Source: Desulfobacteraceae bacterium UBA2245
Lineage (GTDB): Bacteria; Desulfobacterota; Desulfobacteria; Desulfobacterales; UBA2245
Assembly (NCBI GenBank): GCA_002347265.1
Contig: DDYB01000003.1
Coordinates: 1 to 64,000, forward strand
Direction of reading: 5' to 3'
DNA: 64,000 nt
Shown: one piece after another, positions 27,901-34,874 of the stretch
How the letters are laid out: each line of letters starts with the position of its first letter
Numbering within the stretch: position 1 is the first letter of the stretch
Notes under the pieces: generated by a model
The model's input: only the letters and a program-made list of their open reading frames with translations
Told to the model about the DNA's origin: nothing
Databases searched by the model: none
Translations under genes and position numbers: made by a program

Positions 27901-28981
27901 ATTTGACCGATCCGATCGGGCATTGACCGGTCTTCCAGGACCCGTTTTCCCAGAGCCGGGTCAGGCTCGTGATTTCCACCGCATCGCCTACCGGTGTCCC
28001 GGTGCCGTGGCATTCGACGTAATCCACGTCCTGGGGCTGCCAGCCGACCGAATCATAGGCCCGGCGCATGGCCCGGACCTGCCCCTCGCTGTCCGGCGCG
28101 AGCAGGTTGCCGCGAATGTCGTTGGCAAGACCGCATCCGCGAACGATGCCCAGAATCGTGTCGTTGTGGGCCACGGCGTCTTCGAGCCTCTTGAGAACCA
28201 GAATGCCGGCACCTTCGCCGACCACCAGCCCGTCGGCGCTTGCGTCAAAGGGCGCGCACCGCCCCGTGGGGGACAGGGCCAGAAGCTGGCTGAACCCCAC
28301 CTGGGTGTAAAGGCAGTCCGGCCGGGAAACCCCGCCGGCCAGCATGGCGTCGGCCCGAAACGAGGTCAGCTCGTCGCAGGCGAGTTTGACGGCATACAAA
28401 GAGGAGGCGCATGCGGCGTCCAGCGTGAAGCTTCCGCCGCCAAGATTCAGCCCTCTGGCCAGAATGGCGCCGGGAAGGCCCGTCACCCGGCTGGACAGGT
28501 AGTCCCGGCTGTCGATACGAATCTGATCGCTGGAATTAAAAAGCCTTTTTCCAAGTACTTGGGATAGTATCTTTCGAGCGATGCGTGAAGATCCTTCGGT
28601 GGGAAGCGCGATGGCCGCCAGCACCGTTCCGATCCGGGATCGGTCCACCGGATCCATGTTGCACCCGCCCAGCGCGGCCCGGCCGACATGAAGGACCATG
28701 TGATGCATGGGGTCCAGATCCATCAGAAGCTCTGAATCCAGATGGAAGCCCTCGGGATCGAAGCTGAACCCCTGAACCAGGCCGGCCCGCCTGGAAATCG
28801 CCTTGTCCGGAACCGTCCCGGTGCGAAGCATGAACTGCGGATCGGCGATCCACCGGTTTTCCGGAACCGTTGAGATCGTATCGACCTTTTGTACGATATT
28901 TTGCCAGTAGGCGTCAATATCCAATGCGCCGGGAAACACTCCGGCCATTCCTACAACGGCAATCAGCGGTTTTTCGTTCAT
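21971..28981 (-). CDS. PfaC-like polyketide/PUFA synthase (KS-CLF-AT-DH-DH)
   Basis: 2336 residues from the ATG at 28981 (an in-frame ATG at 29032 lacks a ribosome site and adds 17 unconserved residues). Order: KS 1-450 (Cys191 in DAACASS, His325, His365); a second KS 480-930 with Ala678 where the Cys should be, a chain-length-factor trait; AT about 1050-1400 (YPGSGNHWVGMG, Ser1153 in GYSLGES); an Ala/Pro-rich and helical linker; then four hot-dog modules forming two FabA-like dehydratases, with His1824 (CHFMDDPVMPG) and His2227 (AHFYQDPVCPG). The layout matches PfaC/Pfa3 of polyunsaturated-fatty-acid synthases. I find no ACP (no DSL/DSIK serine motif), ketoreductase or enoylreductase, so partners must be encoded elsewhere. 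Confidence 0.85.
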   Translation of the reverse strand: MNEKPLIAVVGMAGVFPGALDIDAYWQNIVQKVDTISTVPENRWIADPQFMLRTGTVPDKAISRRAGLVQGFSFDPEGFHLDSELLMDLDPMHHMVLHVGRAALGGCNMDPVDRSRIGTVLAAIALPTEGSSRIARKILSQVLGKRLFNSSDQIRIDSRDYLSSRVTGLPGAILARGLNLGGGSFTLDAACASSLYAVKLACDELTSFRADAMLAGGVSRPDCLYTQVGFSQLLALSPTGRCAPFDASADGLVVGEGAGILVLKRLEDAVAHNDTILGIVRGCGLANDIRGNLLAPDSEGQVRAMRRAYDSVGWQPQDVDYVECHGTGTPVGDAVEITSLTRLWENGSWKTGQCPIGSVKSMIGHLLTAAGAAALIKTLLGMRHGVLPPACHFQRAPENSPLPESPFRVQTEAQPWEIREGFFSRRAAVSAFGFGGINAHMLLESWNPDLYCRKHRKKAAPASRTPSADLQNPARPASPVPIAVVGMGAAFGSIDSVREFQETVFQGKTIFIERPEARWKGCDSEVENLIDGKARWGGYMGKLSVPFGKFHIPPIEMPDILPQHLLMLQVAADAMQDASLPLRGVRPEMGAIVGIDFDFEATDFHLRWALPRWIEAWKRRPGRPDPEALQNLLESLQDGCSEPLTAVRTLGALGGIVASRISREFQFGGPSFTVSCEAASGLRALEIAVRMLQSGEAETMLVGAVDLAGELRSVLTQNACHAFSHGGEIRPFDAEADGPLPGEGAAALVLKPLDRAIADGDRIYCLIRGLGSAAGGGVDKPVVAEAAYRRSLDCAMAEAGIQAESIRYVETHGSGVYEQDAVEAGALTRELGSGQNACALGSLKSIIGHAGAASGLASLAKTALCLYQQIIPPLAGYRRPGSSLWNDTRFHMPAVPQHWLRNQAKGPRIAAVSSMTADGNCMHAVLEEFDFSSDMQKTVQERKKPMGYNSCALFALCADTDRGLVETLGELESRVKAASTDTPVEALARAWHEKKGSDCTKPLAVCLTAESIGELEKSIQAARQAIESHKEMRINGSGAVAYTPGPLGKKGKIAFVYPGSGNHWVGMGVDLGTRWPEILRGMDAQTPQLEAQMKPGCYAPWRTSWEAGWRTSARENLISDALNMIFGQVVYGSVMTDLIRGFGIAPDAMIGYSLGESAGLFALGAWPDRNEMLIRMQKTDLFTTQLAGAFDAAARAWNLPAGRKVDWCAAIVNRSAESVRSALSEHPLARLLIVNTPAESVIGGHRPHVSALIQSLQCEAIFLEGVVSVHCDAVNPVAEAYRALHLFPVAAPEGIDFYSAALGRRYKVTSNAAADSILKQAQEGFDFTHLIDRAHADGVRIFLEMGPHASCTRMIGRILEGKPHLAVSASFKEEPESRSVLKFLATLIAHRIPVDLNFLYADAAFPPALNVSRNTEKPQEMVRIIGGKTIAVPKLPVCVEKPSKPVFQKIPVSEPPTPESASGPHAKTPFSNLISMMEENIQATAAAHQRFLDFTLELNRSCAQNLALQTRLVETLLKQPNFEDTPVGIPSECPNAPAPAFDRNLCMEFAVGSLARVFGPEFALVDGYKVRVRLPDEPLMLVDRILSVEGEKGSMQSGRVTTEHDVQPGAWYLDGGRAPLCISIEAGQADLFLCSYLGIDKVVRGQRAYRLLDAKVTFFRGRPLAGETIRYEIGIEKFIRQGETYMFFFHFDGWIGNQRLIRMRNGCAGFFTEEEVENSGGIILTAEEKKPVPGRRDPDCTPLTPMRRESYSDEAVKALRRGDAACFGPDFAGMRISESIRLPEGRMNLIDRVLELDPEGGRYGLGSIRAEAGIHPDDWFLTCHFMDDPVMPGTLMYECCAQTLKIFMQRFGWITDSPDVCYEPVCGVESVLRCRGPVTPKTAKVVYEVEISRMGYDPEPYVIADARMYADGHFIVLFRDMTLKMSGITRAEIKAFWQKQHIEKPRQQAAEKPLFDRKSILAFAQGQPPSQVFGKPYAPFDKGRFIARLPAPPYSCISSITRIEPEPWVLKPGGWVEARFDVPSDAWYFRANQTDALPYCILMEAALQTCGWLAAYMGSALKSENDLRFRNLEGSAVCHGIADRSCGALTLRARLTHVSSAGAMIIERFDMQAISAGALIYEGDTTFGFFTSEALSRQAGIRNCENLIHLPTPRELKSALSEVFHDRAPLFPEDADTDFSDFFEMPAKAIRMIDEIEVYIPEGGPHGLGFVRGIKRVNPDEWFFKAHFYQDPVCPGSLGIESFLQLIRFAALKHWPGLAKTHRLELIADQVHRWTYRGQIVPENRCVTVEAVITRVQEQPWPEITANGVLKVDGLGIYAMENFGLRLAPKSIIYIN

Positions 28982-29079
28982 CTCGCATCCACAGGTTGAT
29001 TGAGTTCCATTGGTCCAAAAAACATGAATCAAATTTTATAACGGACTCGAACGCAGAAGGCAAGCAACAAAGCGATGAA

Positions 29080-29260
29080 AGCTCAAAGCTCAAAGTTGAA
29101 AGCTCAAAGCTCAAAAACTCAGGTTTCAGGTCTCAGCCCTCAGCCTTTGTTCTCTAGTTTCATCCCTCATCCCTCCTTTAAAAATCTTTTCCTTGACGCC
29201 ACAAAATATGGATTGTAGGAAATTCTTTGCATGATCCATGCGCCACAGGATTGATCAACC
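29080..29260. repeat. Short-period repeat tract, left copy
   Basis: Runs of AGCTCAAA followed by TCAGGTTTCAGGTCTCAGCCCTCAG, then TTTCATCCCTCATCCCTCC and a unique tail containing ATCTTTTCCTTGACG. The same order of units and the same tail return at 30165-30455, so these are two copies of one composite repeat. They bracket the methyltransferase relic and the pRiA4b gene. Confidence 0.65.
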
Positions 29261-29587
29261 CGGGATGTTCAGCGCCGTTTTGAAACTGAAAACGCAGGAG
29301 CAAGATTTGTCAAAAAACGCTTATGCAGAGAAACTCACTCTTTTGGACCCGCTGAGAGAGCCGCTCTTTCGCTCTCTGATCCATTCTCTGAAACTGACTG
29401 AAGGAAGCAGGGGCCTGGATATCGGATGCGAAATATGCGCCGGGGGATGCCGCAAGTCTGATCAAACATCTTGCCGGGCTTGTGAAACCCGGCGGGAGCG
29501 TGTTTGTCCTTGCCAGGAAGTCTCTAAAATTTATTGAAAAATGGTCCAAAAACCATAAATTTTCAGGCAACTCGAATATCTTTTAAT
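29238..29587 (+). pseudogene. Remnant of a SAM-dependent methyltransferase
   Basis: One frame reads LLDPLREPLFRSLIHSL and then motif I LTEGSRGLDIGC. Immediately afterwards the frame must shift by one to read YAPGDAASLIKHL, then KPGGSVFVLARKSLKFIEKW, up to a stop at 29587. Both pieces suit a class I methyltransferase, but only about 115 residues remain and motifs II-III are missing, so an internal deletion with frameshift is likely. Confidence 0.6.
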
Positions 29588-29601
29588 TTGGGAGAGAAAA
29601 A

Positions 29602-30069
29602 ATGAAAACATATCGGTTCAGAGTTTCGATAATCGGCATACCCAGACTTTACAGAATAATTGAGGCTTCGGAGGATTGCACTTTTGATGATTTTCATGAT
29701 GCGATTTTCCATGCATTCGAGAGGTTCGATGAGCACCTTTATTCATTTTTCATCACACGAAAAGATACCAGGGATTCTCAAACTATATATGATGCCCCGG
29801 AAATAACGCATCCCATGAATGCTAAAAATTTGACGAGATTTGAGAAAAAGAAAAAACCTGCATCCAGTATTCAAATCGGCGATGTCGGCCTGAAGGAAAA
29901 GGATGTTTTTCATTACCTGTTCGATTTCGGGGATGACTGGTGGCATCGAATCATGGTCCAGAATATCAGCGAAACGATGCCAAAGAAAAATCACATCAAA
30001 TTGATCAAATCAGTTGGAGAATCTCCGCCGCAATATCCGGAATTCGATGAAGATGAAGAATTTGAATAA
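29602..30069 (+). CDS. Plasmid pRiA4b ORF-3 family protein
   Basis: 155 residues ending in a very acidic tail (EFDEDEEFE). The signature FDFGDDWWHRI and the N-terminal FRVSIIGIPRLYR fit the pRiA4b ORF-3 family, proteins of unknown function common on plasmids and mobile elements. A GGGAGA ribosome site precedes the ATG. It lies between the two copies of the short-period repeat, hinting that the module was acquired. Confidence 0.8.
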   Translation: MKTYRFRVSIIGIPRLYRIIEASEDCTFDDFHDAIFHAFERFDEHLYSFFITRKDTRDSQTIYDAPEITHPMNAKNLTRFEKKKKPASSIQIGDVGLKEKDVFHYLFDFGDDWWHRIMVQNISETMPKKNHIKLIKSVGESPPQYPEFDEDEEFE

Positions 30070-30164
30070 AAACCGCGGTCAGCATATGGCTTCATTCGAT
30101 CCTCGGCAGGCCGGACCGGTCCGTTGAGTTCCGCATAATTCGGCGGTTTCGCTTTGGGGAGGTA

Positions 30165-30455
30165 AGCTCAAAAGCTCAAAGATGAAAGCTTAAAGCCTTC
30201 AAAACTCAGGTTTCAGGTCTCAGCCCTCAGCCCTCAGCCCTCAGTTTACGGTTTCATCCCTCATCCCTCGATTTTGAGTCCTCAGGTTTCAGGTCTCAGG
30301 TTTCAGCCCTCAGCCTTTGTTTTCTGGTTTCATCCCTCAGCCTTCAAATCTCAGTCCTCGGGTTTCAGCCCTCATACCTCTCAAGTCTCAGGTTTCATCC
30401 CTCAGCCCTCCTTAATAAATCTTTTCCTTGACGTAAGAAAATTATGGGCTATAAA
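30165..30455. repeat. Short-period repeat tract, right copy
   Basis: It is longer than the left copy: AGCTCAAA-type units, then many alternations of TCAGCCC, TCAGGTT and TCATCCC, then CTTAATAAATCTTTTCCTTGACG. No reading frame in it looks real. The whole 30070-30746 gap holds only this tract, a promoter-like tail and two hairpins. Confidence 0.65.
30428..30455 (+). promoter_or_regulatory. Promoter-like sequence at the end of the repeat tract
   Basis: TTGACG (30428-30433), 16 bp, TATAAA (30450-30455). The tail of the left repeat copy has the same TTGACG but no good -10. It could transcribe toward the gene at 30747. Confidence 0.35.
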
Positions 30456-30657
30456 AATCTTTGCACCATCAAAGCACCACAAGATATTCATCAAGCCATT
30501 TTTGGCCGTGAAAACGCAACGCAAAAAATCTGTGAAAAGAAATCTAAGTCAGGATAAATCTTTCAGAGTGGTATGAAAAAAAATAAATCGGCAATATCGA
30601 GCATTTTTGATAAATCCAGTTCAAAGTAGATGTGCCCGAAAATACCTTTAACATCAA

Positions 30658-30718
30658 ATAATCAGGGCAAGTTGACCTGATTATCAATGGTTCCCGCAGC
30701 ACTTCGCGCAACGGGAAC
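30658..30718. repeat. Two adjacent perfect inverted repeats
   Basis: ATAATCAGG (30658-30666) pairs with CCTGATTAT (30676-30684) across 9 bases. GTTCCCG (30690-30696) pairs with CGGGAAC (30712-30718) across 15 bases. They end 28 bp before the gene at 30747 and could act as operator, leader hairpins or recombination sites. No T-run follows, so they are not typical terminators. Confidence 0.4.
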
Positions 30719-30746
30719 GGCGAGCTGAGTCCTTGAAAAGGCCCAA

Positions 30747-31838
30747 ATGAAGATCGTATCTTATCAGTTTCCGATAGCGGCTGATACCTTGCTGCAAATA
30801 GCAGATATGCTTCGTCGCCGTGACGTCCTTACCCCCGGTTTTAATGGAAGACATGCCGATGTTTACGACCCGGTAACATACCTTATACAAAAAGACGATC
30901 ACGATACAGACACTTGCCTGCTGGCAGATCGAAATCTACTTACTCGATGGGTCAATCTGACGACAGGTGCTTCAGTAACTGATGAGGTTAGAGTCGCAGC
31001 AGCAGTACTTGCTTTCTGCCAGTGCTGTGGAATACTTATTGAACCGAACATCGCGCTTTACGAGGTTGCGGCAGAATCAGGGAATGAGGCTGCCAACAAC
31101 GAGGAGGCCATATTCAGGATAGCAGACAACGCCAATCCTCGTGACCTGGCGGAGATCGCCATAGGTCGTTTCGATAGTTCTCCGTCATTCATAACACCGG
31201 AAAACTTACCTCCAAGGAAAGACATTGACTTCACCATGCCCCTCAGAATGTGGCGTAGAAACTATGTTCTGGCATTGAAGACTGCTGCGCTTGCATTATA
31301 CGGCGGGCGAGCCGAAATCCTTGCGGAAAAACTATTCGACTGGATGTATTCCCAGTACGTGTTTCTTGCCCCCTCGACAATCCTTGCGCTCCGCTATTTC
31401 TCCCCCAACAGCCCTAAGAAGGGTTTGTTCAAAAAGATTCGATCAGAGGATCGTGAGCGGGCCATAGCGGGAATCAAGAACGCCACCTGGGACCTAACCC
31501 TAATTCACCAGTGGCTCGATATGGTTCGTGGTCAGAGCACCAACAACACCATCAACTTGCTCGGCTCTCTCGATAAGAAACTACATACAATCGCAAGGAG
31601 TATAATTGCCTTTACGGATTCCAATGAGGCTGTTGAAACAGAGCGTCGTGAGTTGTTAGATAGCCTGTGGGGTATAAAAGCTAATACCCGACTCTATTCT
31701 AAGATCTTCCAATATTACAGAGACACTGAAAATCCGAATCGTTTGGCGAAAAGAATTGACGACCAACCATCTATTGACGAACTGATTTTAGCAGGCGAGC
31801 AGGAGATTCGCAAATGGCATCCTATGAACGGCGCTTAA
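30747..31838 (+). CDS. Unknown protein, possible PIN-like domain
   Basis: 363 residues, no family recognised with certainty. Conserved-looking acidic stretches (DTDTCLLADRNLLTRWV, ILIEPNIALYE, ATWDLTLIHQWLD, GSLDKKLHTIA) are spaced as in PIN-like nucleases, whose active site is a set of Asp/Glu residues; this is inference. There is no signal or membrane segment. The stop codon lies inside an attC-like box, as in an integron cassette. Confidence 0.5.
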   Translation: MKIVSYQFPIAADTLLQIADMLRRRDVLTPGFNGRHADVYDPVTYLIQKDDHDTDTCLLADRNLLTRWVNLTTGASVTDEVRVAAAVLAFCQCCGILIEPNIALYEVAAESGNEAANNEEAIFRIADNANPRDLAEIAIGRFDSSPSFITPENLPPRKDIDFTMPLRMWRRNYVLALKTAALALYGGRAEILAEKLFDWMYSQYVFLAPSTILALRYFSPNSPKKGLFKKIRSEDRERAIAGIKNATWDLTLIHQWLDMVRGQSTNNTINLLGSLDKKLHTIARSIIAFTDSNEAVETERRELLDSLWGIKANTRLYSKIFQYYRDTENPNRLAKRIDDQPSIDELILAGEQEIRKWHPMNGA

Positions 31839-31902
31839 CCCGGCGTTCCACCGGATTGGCGGAAAAAGAGCACCCGCCTCCCGGTGGAACTCGTCGTTAG
31901 AG
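31833..31902. repeat. attC-like recombination site
   Basis: The left box GCTTAAC (31833-31839, matching RYYYAAC) includes the stop codon of the preceding gene. After a 5-bp spacer comes GTTCCACCGG (31845-31854), which pairs exactly with CCGGTGGAAC (31881-31890); GGCGG and CCGCC extend the stem. A second 5-bp spacer leads to GTTAGAG (31896-31902), near GTTRRRY with the last base off. The 70-bp imperfect palindrome with unpaired 5-bp spacers between outer and inner boxes is attC architecture. Confidence 0.5.
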
Positions 31903-31912
31903 AGGTAAGGGG

Positions 31913-32497
31913 ATGATTTTAGAGGTTTTAACAGGAGCGCTCGTCATCATCACCGCATTCTATGCTTGGGCGACTTACAAAATACTTAGAGCCAATGAAA
32001 ATGTTGTCGATGCAATGCGGGAGGAAGCGCTTGCTACGACTAGGCCATATGTTGTCGTGGCCCCTGTCTTAGAGGTGGATAACCCTATCTTCTATCTTCG
32101 CGTGTCAAATACGGGAAGAATATCGGCGCAAAATCTACGGCTAACCTTGGACAAGTCGTTCTTTAAATTTGGAGAGAAGTCAGAGGCACGAGATTTGGCA
32201 TCATTTACGGCCTTTAACCAGACTATCGATTCCTTTCCACCTGGCGCAGACATCACCTTTGCTCTGGCACAAGGGTTTAAAGTGTTCGGGGGAGGCGCCG
32301 AGAATCCGGACATGCCGCAAACCTTCGCTGTCACAGCGAAATATGAGTTCTCCGGGCGTACGGTAGAGGAGGTCAACCGCATAGATCTACGTCCCTATTT
32401 AGGAGCCGATATTCCTCAGGATGCCCAAATCAGGAAACTGAAAGACATAAGCGAATCACTGAAAAAGATCGCTGCCAGTGCATCCAAGAGCCCTTAA
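31913..32497 (+). CDS. Membrane-anchored protein of unknown function
   Basis: 194 residues: one N-terminal membrane helix (about 3-24), a short helical stalk, then a domain of alternating beta segments (PYVVVAPVLEV, PIFYLRVSNTG, FAVTAKYEFSG) suggesting an immunoglobulin-like sandwich on the cytoplasmic side. No catalytic motif is seen. It starts 11 bp after the attC-like site and is followed by a second, weaker one, so it may be a cassette gene. Confidence 0.5.
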   Translation: MILEVLTGALVIITAFYAWATYKILRANENVVDAMREEALATTRPYVVVAPVLEVDNPIFYLRVSNTGRISAQNLRLTLDKSFFKFGEKSEARDLASFTAFNQTIDSFPPGADITFALAQGFKVFGGGAENPDMPQTFAVTAKYEFSGRTVEEVNRIDLRPYLGADIPQDAQIRKLKDISESLKKIAASASKSP

Positions 32498-32498
32498 C

Positions 32499-32562
32499 AT
32501 TTAACTGGAGATGACCGAGAAAAGCTCTGCCGCGCTTCCGTCGGTCCCTCAAGCCGTTATAA
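32499..32562. repeat. Weaker attC-like palindrome
   Basis: ATTTAAC (32499-32505, RYYYAAC) begins 2 bp after the stop codon. GACCGA (32513-32518) pairs with TCGGTC (32541-32546), and GTTATAA starts at 32556. Outer boxes TAAC/GTTA and an inner stem are present, but spacers are unequal and the right box deviates from GTTRRRY. Confidence 0.3.
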
Positions 32563-32587
32563 CGAAAAGAAATATTTTGATGAGTTA

Positions 32588-32931
32588 CCAGACAATACTA
32601 CAAACAACGCTTTTTAGCCGAAGCCGACAAGCTGGACGGTTGGGCCGATGACCTTAAGATCAGTCTGGAACGCGAAATCAAGGAGCTGGACCGGCAGATC
32701 AAGGAGGCGCGACGCGCCACTATTGCCGCACTGACGTTGGAGGAAAAGCTGTCCGGCCAGAAACAGATCAAAGCCCTGGAAGCGCAACGCAACCTGAAAC
32801 GACGTTCTCTTTTTGATGCCCAGGATGAGGTGGATCGCCAGCGGGAGGAGTTGATCGCGAGAATTGAAGGAAAGTTACAGCAACGGACAGAGCTCGTTCA
32901 GCTTTTTGATATTAGGTGGAACATCACGTAA
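32588..32931 (+). pseudogene. C-terminal remnant of an SNF2-type defence helicase
   Basis: The frame running to the stop at 32929-32931 reads YYKQRFLAEADKLDGWADD, then a long charged coiled coil (IKELDRQIKEARRAT, DEVDRQREELIARIEGK) and ends LFDIRWNIT. I recognise this as the C-terminal end of large SNF2/DISARM-like helicases found with restriction and phage-defence genes. Two in-frame TGA codons lie just before it and no helicase motif remains, so only about the last 110 residues survive. Confidence 0.6.
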
Positions 32932-32949
32932 GGGTGCAAAGGAGATGGA

Positions 32950-34119
32950 ATGAAAGTACCGGAAAGCTATCGGAATCGTGAGCAGACCTATGTCAAGCAT
33001 CAGTTGCTACGGGCCTACCTAGAACGTTTGTTCATGATTATCGGGCAATCCCAGAGGATTGTCCGGTATGTGGATTGCTTTTCCGGTCCCTGGAACGAGC
33101 AAGATAAGAACTTTCATGATACTTCCATCGGTATTTCCCTGGGGATTATGCACAAATGCCAAGACGGTTTAAAGCGTATGGGGAAAAACGTCAGATTCCA
33201 GGCGCTGTTTATCGAAAAAAATAAGCGGGCATTTGGAAAACTCGAAGCTTATTTGAGCGCAAGTACTTCACCTGATGTAATCACAACAGCTCGCAACGGT
33301 GAATTTTATGATTTAAGAGCGAACATCCTCAACTGGTGCGGGCAAGATGATTTTACTTTTTTCTTTGTCGATCCGAAGGGGTGGAAAAAGGTGGTTGAAA
33401 TTTCTACGCTTGAACCGTTTCTTAGAAGGCCGAATTCCGAATTTTTGATCAACTTTATGTATGATTTTCTGCTTCGCACCCATACCCAGGATCCTTTTCA
33501 GGAGGATATGCGGGCCATTTTCGGCGACGTTCCTGATACTGCCGGCATGGCGCCAAAGCAGAAAGAAGCTTATTTGATAAATTTGTACCGCTCCCGGCTG
33601 AAAAAAATCGCGCCTTTTGGGGGCGGAATTCCCCGTGCTGCTCACGTGCCGATTTTCTATCCTCTTCGCGACCGCACATTGTATCATCTGGTCTATCTGA
33701 CGCGGCATGCCAAAGGAATTGTCGTTTTTATGGAAGAATCGGAAAAACTCGAACTTGTCCAAAGGCGGGCGCGTGATCAAGCCAAACAAGAAAGTCGCGA
33801 ATCACGCACGGGCCAGCTTGAACTTTTTTCATCCAGCAACGTAATCCAGCCGGAAAAGCGAATTGACCTGGAGGAGGTCAAATCATATTGGCTCAGCAAG
33901 CTGTCTGCCCGTTCTCTTAGATTCGGTATTGATGAATTGGCCGGTATGATCGAGGATACCGGATGGTTTGAAAGCGATTTTCAGGCGGCCTTTGGAGAAC
34001 TATCCGACCAAGGAACTGTAGAGAACCTGGATGACAAGACCAAACGACGCAGAAGGAAATATGTGCATTTCGATGCTCATCACAACCAGGGCGAACACTT
34101 GATCAGGTTAAAATCATGA
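32950..34119 (+). CDS. tcmP: Three-Cys-motif partner protein TcmP
   Basis: 389 residues. YVDCFSGPW near residue 36 and FFFVDPKGW near 138 are landmarks of TcmP and recall SAM-methyltransferase loops. The C-terminal third (LSARSLRFGIDELAGMIED) looks like a winged helix. The name reflects co-occurrence with DUF5131 three-Cys proteins, and exactly such a gene overlaps its stop by ATGA at 34116. The biochemical role of the pair is not established. It heads a five-gene restriction-modification-like operon. Confidence 0.8.
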   Translation: MKVPESYRNREQTYVKHQLLRAYLERLFMIIGQSQRIVRYVDCFSGPWNEQDKNFHDTSIGISLGIMHKCQDGLKRMGKNVRFQALFIEKNKRAFGKLEAYLSASTSPDVITTARNGEFYDLRANILNWCGQDDFTFFFVDPKGWKKVVEISTLEPFLRRPNSEFLINFMYDFLLRTHTQDPFQEDMRAIFGDVPDTAGMAPKQKEAYLINLYRSRLKKIAPFGGGIPRAAHVPIFYPLRDRTLYHLVYLTRHAKGIVVFMEESEKLELVQRRARDQAKQESRESRTGQLELFSSSNVIQPEKRIDLEEVKSYWLSKLSARSLRFGIDELAGMIEDTGWFESDFQAAFGELSDQGTVENLDDKTKRRRRKYVHFDAHHNQGEHLIRLKS

Positions 34120-34865
34120 GCACAAAGACATCGATTGAATGGACCGAACAAACATGGAACCCGACAGTCGGTTGCAGCAAGATTTCAGCCGGATGCGCCA
34201 ATTGTTACGCCGAAGCAATGGCAAGACGGCTGAAGGCAATGGGCGTAAAGGGCTACGAAAATGGTTTTCAGCTGACGCTCCTCCCCGAGCGGCTTGAAGA
34301 GCCCCTCAGTCGCAGACGGCCGACCACTTATTTTGTTAACTCCATGAGCGATTTGTTTCACGAGAATATTCCTGATAACTACATTCGAAAGGTATTAGCG
34401 GTTATCCAGCAATCCCCCCAACATACATTTCAAATTTTAACCAAACGGGCCAAACGGATGGCTGATTTTTTTCAAGGACGGACGCCACCCCTCAACGCAT
34501 GGCTGGGTGTAACGGTGGAAAATCGTGCTGATGGCATCCCTCGACTCGACTGTTTAAGGGCGGTTGCTGCATGCGTTCGTTTTGTTTCCGCTGAGCCTTT
34601 GCTGGAAGATTTGGGCATTGTTGATCTGTCTGGCATTCACTGGGTCATTGTGGGTGGTGAATCAGGACCAAAAGCACGGCCGATGAAGCGCGAATGGGTC
34701 ATGAACATTAAAAGTCAATGCGATGCTGAAAAGGTGGCTTTTTTTTTCAAACAATGGGGTGGGTGGGGTGCCGATGGTAAAAAGCGGGCTAAAAAACAAA
34801 ACGGTCGCCTGCTTGATGGACGGACATGGGATGCTGTGCCTGTGCCATTTTGTGATTTCGCATGA
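34116..34865 (+). CDS. DUF5131 (phage Gp37/Gp68-type) three-Cys protein
   Basis: 249 residues. Cys20-x6-Cys27-x2-Cys30 (GCSKISAGCANCYAE) resembles a radical-SAM-like iron-sulfur motif. NSMSDLFHE, ILTKRAKRM, LGVTVEN and VGGESGPKARPM are family signatures. The protein is thought to be an iron-sulfur enzyme of unknown reaction. Translation is probably coupled to TcmP by ATGA overlap, and Mod begins 9 bp downstream, which ties this pair to DNA modification. Confidence 0.85.
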   Translation: MSTKTSIEWTEQTWNPTVGCSKISAGCANCYAEAMARRLKAMGVKGYENGFQLTLLPERLEEPLSRRRPTTYFVNSMSDLFHENIPDNYIRKVLAVIQQSPQHTFQILTKRAKRMADFFQGRTPPLNAWLGVTVENRADGIPRLDCLRAVAACVRFVSAEPLLEDLGIVDLSGIHWVIVGGESGPKARPMKREWVMNIKSQCDAEKVAFFFKQWGGWGADGKKRAKKQNGRLLDGRTWDAVPVPFCDFA

Positions 34866-34874
34866 AAGATTGGT

